From assembly GCA_963732595.1 (NCBI GenBank), contig CAVSZZ010000001.1, forward strand, positions 310,001-374,000: DNA of 64,000 nt, given 5' to 3'. Made by a program: the position numbers and the translations under genes. Shown here piece by piece: positions 56,902-64,000 of the stretch; the stretch's first letter is position 1, and the number at the start of each line of letters is the position of its first letter. The notes under the pieces were generated by a model. It saw only the letters and a program-made list of their open reading frames with translations. It was not told the DNA's origin and ran no database searches. Source of the stretch: JAFGXF01 sp963732595. GTDB taxonomy: Bacteria > Chloroflexota > Anaerolineae > Anaerolineales > Anaerolineaceae.

Positions 56902-59900
56902 ATGAAAACACCAAGGACAATCCTCGTACTGATAACCGTAACCAGCCTGCTGATAACCCATGTTGCGACGGCACAGGCACTGCGTCCTTTACCGTCAGGT
57001 TTTCATGGCGCGGTCAATGGGAGCCATGCGCCGTTCAATACGACTGCCGATATCCTGTCAGGCAACCTGCCGTGTGGAACAGATTCGACCCTGGTCGGCT
57101 GCTGGCAGATGGAAGAGAACGGCGGCACGGTGCTGCTGGATGGTTCCAGCTATGCAAACAACGCGACCCTGTATGGTGGACCCGCCTGGGTAACCGGGAT
57201 CGGCGGCAGTTATGCGATCGATCTCAACGGCACCTCCCAGTACGCGCTGGTCCCGGATAATGCCTCGCTTGACATAGAAGACCAGATCACCATCATGGCG
57301 TGGATCAGGCCCGAACAGTATGCCACCCAGGACCTCATCAAGAAAGCGACACAAGGCGCTGTCAATGGGTATGAACTATCCCTGGCTACCACGAAGACAG
57401 ATGCGACTTCCCAAAGGGTATTCTTCCGCATCAACCAGCTAGCCAGCGGCGACACCTATCGCGTCAATGCCACAACCATGTATCCGATCGATGGCACCTG
57501 GATGCATGTGGCGGCCACCTATGACGGAAGCGTGATGCGCTTGTATATTAACGGCGTTCAGGAAGGTGGTGATCTTCCCGTACCTCCCGAGATAAAAATT
57601 GCATTAAACAATGTCCCATTAAGTATTGGTGCGCAGAGCACGCCATCCCGGTACTTCAAGGGATGGATGGATGATGCGCGTGTTTACCACCGTGCACTCA
57701 GCCCGGAAGAAATTGAAGCCTTCATCAATTTTCCTCCCGTGGCGGTGGATGATGCCTATGGCACGCCTGAAGATACCCTGCTGACCGTTCCAGCCCCGGG
57801 AGTCCTATCCAATGATACCGACGCCGAAATGGATCCCCTGACCGCGATCAAGGTCACCGACCCGGCCCATGGCATCCTGACGCTGAACCCGGATGGCTCA
57901 TTCACATATGAACCGGAAGCCAATTGGAACGGTTCCGACAGCTTCACCTACAAAGCCAACGACACGCAAGTTGACAGCAATACAGCGACTGTAACGGTCA
58001 CCGTCAGTGCGGTGGACGACCCGCCTGAAGTGACCGACCCCGGTTCGCAGGCCAATGCCGAAGGGGATGTCATATCCCTGCAGATCACGGCGACCGACCT
58101 GGACAGCCCGGCACTGGCATACAGCGCCTTGAATCTGCCCGAGGGATTGAACATCGATCCCGCCAGCGGTCTGATCAGCGGCAGTATCAGCTTCTATGCC
58201 GCAGCCGGCAGCCCGTATTCCGCCTCCGTCACCGTCACGGATGGAACGACACCGGTCACCGCGAACTTCACCTGGACGGTCACCCAGACGGCATTCGGCG
58301 CCTGTGCCGCAGAAGCCGGCCTGGTGGCTTGCTACCAGATGGAGGAAGGCAGCGGGGCGCTCATCTACGATGGATCACCTGCCGGAAACGATGGAACGAC
58401 GGCCGGAGGACCAGCCTGGGTGACCGGAAAGATAGGCTCCTATGCCTTGACACTGGATGGAGCGACTCAATCCGTCAGCATAACGGATGATGACAGCCTG
58501 GACCTGACGACAGCATTCACGATCGCGGGTTGGATCAAGCCTGGTAAGAGCGGGACCCAATACCTGTTCAAGAAAGCCGATCACGACTTCACAGATGGCT
58601 ATGAACTCAGCTTGTCCAGCGGCACGCTTGTATTCGTGCGGGTCAATCAAAAAACCAGCGGCGATACCTACCGGATCAATTCGACCACAGCCTATCCCAT
58701 CGATGGAAATACCTGGATGCATGTGGCTGCCACCTATTCCGGAAGTACCTTGCGGCTTTTCATTAACGGCGTCCAGGAGGGCGGTGATCTTTCATCCCCG
58801 GCACCGGCAATCAATACTTTACCACTTACACTTGGAACGCAGGCAACTTTTATGCGCTATTTCCAGGGGGCGATGGATGACGTCCGCCTGTACGACCGCG
58901 CCCTTACCCTGGATGAGATCCAGGTGCTGGCCTGGCTGAAACCGGTCGTGTCCGGCATCCCGGATCAAGTCATCCCCGAGGGGACCAGTTTCACCACCAT
59001 CGCTCTGGATGACTACGTTACAGATGCGGACAACTCCGATGAACAATTATCCTGGTCCTATTCAGGGAACGCATCCCTCACAGTCAATATCGTCAATCAT
59101 GTCGCCACGATCACGATACCCGATGCGGATTGGAACGGGTCGGAGCTGATTACCTTCAGGGCAACCGATCCCGGCGCCCATTGGGGTGAAGATGCAGCCT
59201 ACTTCACGGTGAGCAGCGTGAACGATGGGCCGGTGCTGGGTTCGATCGGACCCAGGGGCACGGCCGAATTGGTTCCGTTGTTGTTCACCGCCACTGCCAC
59301 AGATATCGATCTGCCGGCGGATACGCTCACTTACAGCCTGGCAGACGGTGACGATGGATCGGTACCGGCAGGCGCGGGTATCGATCCGGGCGGTGACTTC
59401 AGCTGGACCCCGACAGAAGTGCAGGGACCAGGAGCCTACACCTTCGATGTGTGTGTGAGTGACGGATGGTCATCGGATTGCGAGACCATCACCGTGACCA
59501 TCAGCGAAGTGGCCACCGCTCCCGTTGCCCTTCCAGATGCCTACGAGGTTCTGCAACACGGCACCTTGACGGTCGATATGCCCGGCGTGCTCGCCAACGA
59601 CAGCGATGCAGATATCCCTGCGGACACGCTCAGTGCATATAAAGTCTCCGACCCCACACATGGTCAATTACTAATCATTAACACATCCGGTTTATTCGTA
59701 TATAGACCTACTGATGATTACATTGGAATGGATGCCTTCACCTACAGGGTGTCTGATGGCTTTAACTTCAGCGAGGTTGTCTCTGTCAGCATCAGGGTCT
59801 ATCAGGAAAGGATCTATTTGCCAATGCTCGTTAAGCCCTTCGCCACGCCGGTTCTGGGGTTGAACCACATCGAGGGTTCGCCCATATACACTCTCAGTTG

Positions 59901-60465
59901 GGGTGCCATCGCCGGGGCGACTGACTACAAGATCTGGGAATCCCTTTCCGGCACCTTCCCAACGGAACCCGCCTATGTCAGCGGGGGGGCGACATCCTTC
60001 ACCCTGCCCAATCTGAACCCGACCCGCTATTATTACCGGATCGCGGCGACCAATGGATATATGGACAGCCAGCCATCCAACACACTCCCGGTGGACCGGC
60101 AATATGAACTGGAAGACAACGATACCAGCGCAACCTCCAATGGACCTTTAGATTACAACATTTCCTATTACTTCCAACCAAATGATCTGAAGGACTACTT
60201 TAAAATTTACATGGCCACACCAGGTACGATCACCATCACCGTCAGTGGGTATACCACTTCACCAGTATGGCCAGGCCAGCTTCAGCTTTTTGAAGAAGGT
60301 AATCCCACGCAACCAGTGGATTCCGATACATTCCCTTATGAAGACGGTATGAGCGTCAGCTGGACCGGAATCGAGGAAAACTGGTACTACATCATGATCG
60401 GAACCGGCGTGCCCACTAATTCCAACTGGTACCACTTCACGGTCAGCTTTACGCCGACGCCTTGA
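56902..60465 (+). CDS. Secreted surface protein: two LamG, cadherin-like modules, FN3 and PPC-type C-terminus
   Basis: Fourth gene, 1187 residues. The signal peptide ends near VATAQA. Domain order: LamG (GCWQMEENGGTVLL), VCBS/Ig-like, putative Ig (LAYSALNLPEGLNIDP), second LamG (MEEGSGALIYDGS), one DIPDQ-type repeat, the shared C-terminal module, then the tail-like motif RIYLPMLVK. Unlike its sisters it does not stop there but goes on with an FN3 domain (YTLSWGAIAGATDYKIW) and a PPC-type beta domain (YELEDNDTSATSNGPL to GTITITVSGY). So the usual terminal motif became internal. A strong terminator follows within 60 bases and closes the operon. Confidence 0.87.
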   Translation: MKTPRTILVLITVTSLLITHVATAQALRPLPSGFHGAVNGSHAPFNTTADILSGNLPCGTDSTLVGCWQMEENGGTVLLDGSSYANNATLYGGPAWVTGIGGSYAIDLNGTSQYALVPDNASLDIEDQITIMAWIRPEQYATQDLIKKATQGAVNGYELSLATTKTDATSQRVFFRINQLASGDTYRVNATTMYPIDGTWMHVAATYDGSVMRLYINGVQEGGDLPVPPEIKIALNNVPLSIGAQSTPSRYFKGWMDDARVYHRALSPEEIEAFINFPPVAVDDAYGTPEDTLLTVPAPGVLSNDTDAEMDPLTAIKVTDPAHGILTLNPDGSFTYEPEANWNGSDSFTYKANDTQVDSNTATVTVTVSAVDDPPEVTDPGSQANAEGDVISLQITATDLDSPALAYSALNLPEGLNIDPASGLISGSISFYAAAGSPYSASVTVTDGTTPVTANFTWTVTQTAFGACAAEAGLVACYQMEEGSGALIYDGSPAGNDGTTAGGPAWVTGKIGSYALTLDGATQSVSITDDDSLDLTTAFTIAGWIKPGKSGTQYLFKKADHDFTDGYELSLSSGTLVFVRVNQKTSGDTYRINSTTAYPIDGNTWMHVAATYSGSTLRLFINGVQEGGDLSSPAPAINTLPLTLGTQATFMRYFQGAMDDVRLYDRALTLDEIQVLAWLKPVVSGIPDQVIPEGTSFTTIALDDYVTDADNSDEQLSWSYSGNASLTVNIVNHVATITIPDADWNGSELITFRATDPGAHWGEDAAYFTVSSVNDGPVLGSIGPRGTAELVPLLFTATATDIDLPADTLTYSLADGDDGSVPAGAGIDPGGDFSWTPTEVQGPGAYTFDVCVSDGWSSDCETITVTISEVATAPVALPDAYEVLQHGTLTVDMPGVLANDSDADIPADTLSAYKVSDPTHGQLLIINTSGLFVYRPTDDYIGMDAFTYRVSDGFNFSEVVSVSIRVYQERIYLPMLVKPFATPVLGLNHIEGSPIYTLSWGAIAGATDYKIWESLSGTFPTEPAYVSGGATSFTLPNLNPTRYYYRIAATNGYMDSQPSNTLPVDRQYELEDNDTSATSNGPLDYNISYYFQPNDLKDYFKIYMATPGTITITVSGYTTSPVWPGQLQLFEEGNPTQPVDSDTFPYEDGMSVSWTGIEENWYYIMIGTGVPTNSNWYHFTVSFTPTP

Positions 60466-60490
60466 TCGGGATTTCAGAACTAATTCGTTA

Positions 60491-60522
60491 AGACACCCGC
60501 TCAATTTCGGGTGTCTTTTTTT
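60491..60522 (+). terminator. Rho-independent terminator of the surface-protein operon
   Basis: AGACACCCG (60491-60499), loop of 8, CGGGTGTCT (60508-60516) followed by seven T (60516-60522). The stem is perfect. It stands 26 bases after the stop of the fourth surface-protein gene. Confidence 0.94.
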
Positions 60523-60752
60523 CCTGCAGGTTATCGCCTCCAGCTCATAAATGGCGACTCTATCACCACACAACCCATTGATCTGTACCCAATCTGCCGG
60601 ACTAGGACTCGTTCAGGTTTGGCTTACCGGAGTTAACTCCTCCCGCCAATATTTCTCCCTTGCACCTCCTTCATTTATAATAATCTTTCCTTTCATGTTT
60701 CTCATTGAGCTTCTGAAAGCTGTTTTTGTCGAAAAACCTGTTAATACGAGCC

Positions 60753-60783
60753 TTGACGAATCGAATCAAACTTATGATAGAAT
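60753..60783 (+). promoter_or_regulatory. Possible promoter of the FN3-repeat gene
   Basis: TTGACG at 60753-60758 and TAGAAT at 60778-60783 with a 19-base gap resemble a weak sigma-70-type promoter. The -10 region coincides with the first block conserved between the two leaders (TATGATAGAATA). The -35 part is not conserved in copy A. The 476-base gap before the next gene otherwise holds the terminator and leader copy B. An open frame at 60551-60859 runs through it and is not supported as a gene. Confidence 0.35.
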
Positions 60784-60884
60784 AAAAAAAGAAGAAATTG
60801 GCAGCCTGATCCAGCACAAAGAGGATATCATTGATAGAATCAGAAGGCTCGCCAAATGAAGTATCAATGTTAAGGTGGGTCAGG
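60773..60884 (+). promoter_or_regulatory. Conserved leader block upstream of the FN3-repeat gene (copy B)
   Basis: This is the counterpart of 45957-46067, with the blocks TATGATAGAATA, GGCAGCCTGATCC (60800-60812), AGAAGGCTCGCCA (60842-60854) and AAGGTGGGTCAGG (60872-60884). The CCTGATCC/GGGTCAGG pairing is kept. An additional helix, CATTGATA with TATCAATG (60862-60869), is possible here but not in copy A. The start codon of the downstream gene is 58 bases after the block. Confidence 0.5.
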
Positions 60885-60941
60885 TTCGTCATTTCTCATT
60901 CAATAAACTTTTCAGTGCTGGGCCTTCTGTGGAGGAGTGTT

Positions 60942-63900
60942 ATGCGTACATCAAATTTTGCCAAATTCGTGGCGAAACACCACCGGGACGATGAAATTCG
61001 TGCCAGGCGCGAGAGACGCAGGCAAGCCGGGGTAACGGCTCTCCTCCTGTTCTTCATGCTGGTTCTGACTGCCTCACCGGTTAGCGCCTCTGAATCACCA
61101 TCAAGGCTGCTCGATACGGTTCCGTTTGCCTTCACAAAAACCAGTCCGATGGATGACCAAGTAAATCAGGCCGTCAACTTGACGTTGACCTGGGAGATTT
61201 CTAAATTTACGGATGAATACTTCTACTGCATCGATGCCACCCTAAACTCGTCCTGTAATGACAGCTGGCATTCCACCGGTCTGAACACTTACCAGAATCT
61301 GGCCAGTTTGGCATACAACACGACCTATGAGTGGCAGGTTTATGCCTTTAACGAACTGGGGACCACCTACGCCAATACCGATACCTGGTGGCAGTTCACC
61401 ACTGCCGAAGCAGCTCCAGGCGCTTTTGGTAAGATCAGCCCCTCCGATGATGTCACCAACCAGGAGATTTCACTGACACTCAGCTGGAACTCGAGCAGCG
61501 GCGCTGATTCATATGAATATTGTTACGACAACACGCTTGACAATAGCTGCGCAGGCAGCTGGACCTCAGCCGGCGCCTCGACCAGCGCTGACATCAGCAG
61601 CCTGGCATATGGCACCCAGTACGAGTGGCAGGTGCGGGCAATCAACACGAATCCGATGATGACTTATGCAGATGGCGGGGAGTGGTGGCACTTCACCACC
61701 AGGATCCCCCCACCGGGTGCTTTTAGTAAGAGCAATCCTTCGTCCGGGGCCATCAGTCAGCTCATAAACCTGACCCTCAGCTGGGGAGCCAGTAGTTACT
61801 CCACCAGCTATGAGTATTGCTACGACTCAAACCTGGAGATCGACCATGTGGGTGTGTGCGATGGCATCTGGACTAATACCGTACTTACTTATGCCAACAT
61901 CATCAACCTTGAATATGAAACCCAATATGAATGGCAGGTGCGCGCTATCAATGACAGTGGGATCACTTATGCCAATACCGGCACTTGGTGGACTTTCACT
62001 ACCAAGGCCAACCCGACCGGTCTCTATAAGATCAGCCCTGGGGATCTCACCAGCAACCATCCTGTGAGTCTGGCTTTGGAATGGTCTTCCTACGGCGGAA
62101 CAACCAGTTACGAGTATTGCGTGGATCCCACATCTTCAGGCACCCTGGACTTCTGCGATTCTGGCTGGACAAACAATGCCATGAATACCATTGTGACCGT
62201 TGACCTGGCTTATGGAATCGAGTACGAATGGCAGATACGGGCCAACGACAGCGAAGTCACCTATGCAGATAGTGGTGACTGGTGGATCTTCACGACCGTT
62301 GAAGCCAAACCAGGGGCTTTCTTTAAGACCACCCCCGAAGATGGTACGATCGGCCCACTCCTCAGCCTGACCCTGGAGTGGACGGCGAGCAGCGGAGCCA
62401 CCAGCTACCGGTATTGCATCGATGATACGTTGGATACGATTTGCAGTACGAGTTGGGAATCAGTAACCACCAATTCGGCCGATATTGCTGGGTTATCCTT
62501 CAACACCATTTACGAGTGGCAGGTGCGGGCTTATAACAACAATCCCAGTTACACCTCTGCAGATTCCGGCGCCTGGCATCAATTCACCACGGTGGTCGCT
62601 CAACCCGGTAACTTCCTGAAGACCAGTCCGTCGGATGGTGATATCGACCAGCCCGTCAGCCCGACGCTCAGCTGGGGCACCAGCGGCGGAGCGACCAGTT
62701 ATGAATACTGCATCGATTCAAATCTCGAGGTGGATCATATTGGTGTTTGCGATGCCAGTTGGATCTCCACAGGTATTGTGACCAGCGCCTCATTGAGCGG
62801 CCTGACCAATAACACGGTGTATGAATGGCAGGTGCGGGCTAAGAATGCCAATCCGAATCCGACCTACGCCAATTCCAACACCTGGTGGACCTTCACGACC
62901 ATCGCTGCACCTCCGGGGGCTTTCTCCAAGGTCGGCCCGTTGCATGGCGCCAGCGACCTGCTGCCCAGCTCGGTCACCATTCAGTGGACCCCGAGCGCCG
63001 GGGCAGCAAGCTACTGGTACTGCGTCGATACGACGGTCAATTCAAGTTGTGATGGCAGCTGGATCTACGCCGGGACAGGCACCAGCGTCCTACTGACCGA
63101 CCTGATATTTAATACAACCTACCAGTGGCAGATGCGGGCGGTCAACGCCAACCCGAGCATGACCTATGCGGACGGGAATGTCTGGTGGACCTTCTCCACA
63201 CGGGTCGGCACTCCTCCATCTGCCTTCCCTAAGATTTACCCTTTGGACATCTCCATCGACGTCCCCACCAACCCAACCCTGCAATGGGGGGCATCAACCT
63301 ATGCCAGTCATTACGAGTACTGCATTGACTCCGATCGGAGCTTGGGTCATGTGGGGGTGTGTGATGGCACCTGGATCTCCACCTTATCATCCACCCAGGT
63401 CTCCCTCAGTGGCCTGGCATTGAACACATTATATGAATGGCAAGTGCGCGCCTGGAACGATACGGTGGGTCCCACTTATTCCAATTCGGGCAGCTACTGG
63501 ACCTTCACGACCGTGACCATCGATCCACCTACCGCTTTCGGAAAAACCACACCGGTTTCCGGTTCAACCGGCTTATTGCCACCCAGCCTGACCTTATCCT
63601 GGGAACCCAGCACCAATGTTGACGTCTACGAGTATTGTTATGACGATAACGTGGATGGCAGCTGTGGTTCAGTGTGGACATCAACCGCCAACACCAGCGA
63701 GGTAATTTCGGATCTGGACTTCAACAAGCGATATGAGTGGCAGGTGCGGGCATTCCGGGATGGCAACCCAAATCCGACCCTTGCTAATGGAGGAATCTGG
63801 TGGACCTTTAGAACTGTAGTCGCCCAACCAGGCGGATTCAATAAGAGCGAACCCATAAATGCGGCGATTGATCGACCCGTTGCATTAACCCTGATCTGGG

Positions 63901-64000
63901 GGGCCAGCACTGGTGTCACCAGTTACGAGTATTGTGTGGAAGTCTATGATGGCAATAGCACCTGTGAGGGAAGTTGGCTGGAGCCGTTTCCGGTAACCAA
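60942..64000 (+). CDS. Giant secreted protein of tandem FN3-like Cys-pair repeats, 3' end outside the window
   Basis: An uninterrupted frame runs from the ATG at 60942 (GGAGGA just upstream) to the window end, over 1019 codons. A basic N-terminus (RARRERRRQAG) and one hydrophobic helix (VTALLLFFMLVLTASPVSA) form a signal peptide. Then about ten FN3-like units of 96-104 residues follow. Each begins like GAFxKxxP, holds Leu-x-Leu-x-Trp, a Cys pair such as YCYDNTLDNSC, and ends YEWQVRA plus WWxFTT. The Cys spacing alternates between short and long forms (YCYDSNLEIDHVGVC). It is probably an extracellular stalk or adhesin, disulfide-bonded, from a second unit after the surface operon. The C-terminus and anchoring are unseen. 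Confidence 0.87.
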   Translation, partial: MRTSNFAKFVAKHHRDDEIRARRERRRQAGVTALLLFFMLVLTASPVSASESPSRLLDTVPFAFTKTSPMDDQVNQAVNLTLTWEISKFTDEYFYCIDATLNSSCNDSWHSTGLNTYQNLASLAYNTTYEWQVYAFNELGTTYANTDTWWQFTTAEAAPGAFGKISPSDDVTNQEISLTLSWNSSSGADSYEYCYDNTLDNSCAGSWTSAGASTSADISSLAYGTQYEWQVRAINTNPMMTYADGGEWWHFTTRIPPPGAFSKSNPSSGAISQLINLTLSWGASSYSTSYEYCYDSNLEIDHVGVCDGIWTNTVLTYANIINLEYETQYEWQVRAINDSGITYANTGTWWTFTTKANPTGLYKISPGDLTSNHPVSLALEWSSYGGTTSYEYCVDPTSSGTLDFCDSGWTNNAMNTIVTVDLAYGIEYEWQIRANDSEVTYADSGDWWIFTTVEAKPGAFFKTTPEDGTIGPLLSLTLEWTASSGATSYRYCIDDTLDTICSTSWESVTTNSADIAGLSFNTIYEWQVRAYNNNPSYTSADSGAWHQFTTVVAQPGNFLKTSPSDGDIDQPVSPTLSWGTSGGATSYEYCIDSNLEVDHIGVCDASWISTGIVTSASLSGLTNNTVYEWQVRAKNANPNPTYANSNTWWTFTTIAAPPGAFSKVGPLHGASDLLPSSVTIQWTPSAGAASYWYCVDTTVNSSCDGSWIYAGTGTSVLLTDLIFNTTYQWQMRAVNANPSMTYADGNVWWTFSTRVGTPPSAFPKIYPLDISIDVPTNPTLQWGASTYASHYEYCIDSDRSLGHVGVCDGTWISTLSSTQVSLSGLALNTLYEWQVRAWNDTVGPTYSNSGSYWTFTTVTIDPPTAFGKTTPVSGSTGLLPPSLTLSWEPSTNVDVYEYCYDDNVDGSCGSVWTSTANTSEVISDLDFNKRYEWQVRAFRDGNPNPTLANGGIWWTFRTVVAQPGGFNKSEPINAAIDRPVALTLIWGASTGVTSYEYCVEVYDGNSTCEGSWLEPFPVT
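61120..64000 (+). repeat. About ten tandem repeats of about 300 bp coding for FN3-like units
   Basis: The Tyr codon of the YEW/YQWQ motif falls at 61326, 61620, 61926, 62223, 62511, 62820, 63120, 63432 and 63732, all in one frame. Spacing varies from 288 to 312 bases. DNA identity between units is modest, unlike the 288-bp array at 48888-50615, so this array is older. It continues past the window edge. Confidence 0.88.

Noticed and set aside
60551..60859. Forward ORF of 102 codons before the FN3-repeat gene
   Set aside because: It has no ribosome site and overlaps the conserved leader, and the equivalent place in leader copy A is not open in the same way. The C-terminal part could be a gene remnant, but this cannot be shown.

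Overview
The window reads as a chromosome segment of an anaerobic, carbohydrate-fermenting member of the Chloroflexota, most likely Anaerolineae-like. This rests on gene style rather than a marker gene: lipoproteins with Thr/Pro-rich linkers, a PP2C phosphatase fused to an outer WD40 propeller, very long LamG/cadherin-like surface proteins ending in an aromatic-Pro-aliphatic tail, and CUT1 sugar transport next to GH94/GH3/GH1 enzymes. No rRNA, tRNA, transposase or CRISPR array was seen.

Layout. (1) 1-2605: the 3' end of an inorganic pyrophosphatase gene, then a GAF histidine kinase and an OmpR-type response regulator that overlap by 4 bases. (2) 2808-14001: one tightly packed forward operon of redox genes: a HoxE/HoxF/HoxU-type NADH diaphorase, an HdrA protein fused to an MvhD-like domain, an FrhB-like flavo-iron-sulfur subunit, two separate glutamate-synthase domains (GXGXG and FMN/iron-sulfur) and a protein with a PEP-synthase-type ATP-grasp domain. 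No glutaminase domain is present. This looks like an unusual flavin-based electron-transfer complex built around a glutamate-synthase core and is the best candidate here for an undescribed system. (3) 14002-15350: a gene-poor interval with palindromic repeats and one doubtful small ORF. (4) 15351-19759, reverse: a GH4 alpha-galactosidase, two tandem metallophosphoesterase lipoproteins and a uridine phosphorylase-like gene. (5) 19924-21243: a PIG-V-type membrane glycosyltransferase. (6) 21304-42152: a sugar-utilisation locus with a LacI regulator (near-consensus promoter plus palindromic operator), a ROK regulator, a binding protein and two permeases without an ATPase gene, two GH94 phosphorylases, a lipoprotein GH3 and a cytoplasmic GH3, xylose isomerase, aldo/keto reductase, xylulokinase and a GH1 beta-glucosidase. 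Together these would import and split cello- and xylo-oligosaccharides and feed xylose to xylulose-5-phosphate. (7) 42149-45879, reverse: a DUF2779-type nuclease-like protein and the PP2C-WD40 protein. (8) 46274-64000: four tandem giant surface-protein genes ending at a strong terminator, then a fifth gene made of about ten Cys-pair FN3-like repeats that runs off the window. Both surface units follow a conserved leader block of about 110 nt.

Nine apparent single-base frameshifts interrupt otherwise intact genes, eight of them by one extra base. This pattern suggests residual assembly or sequencing errors more than real gene decay. The affected genes are annotated here as whole genes.
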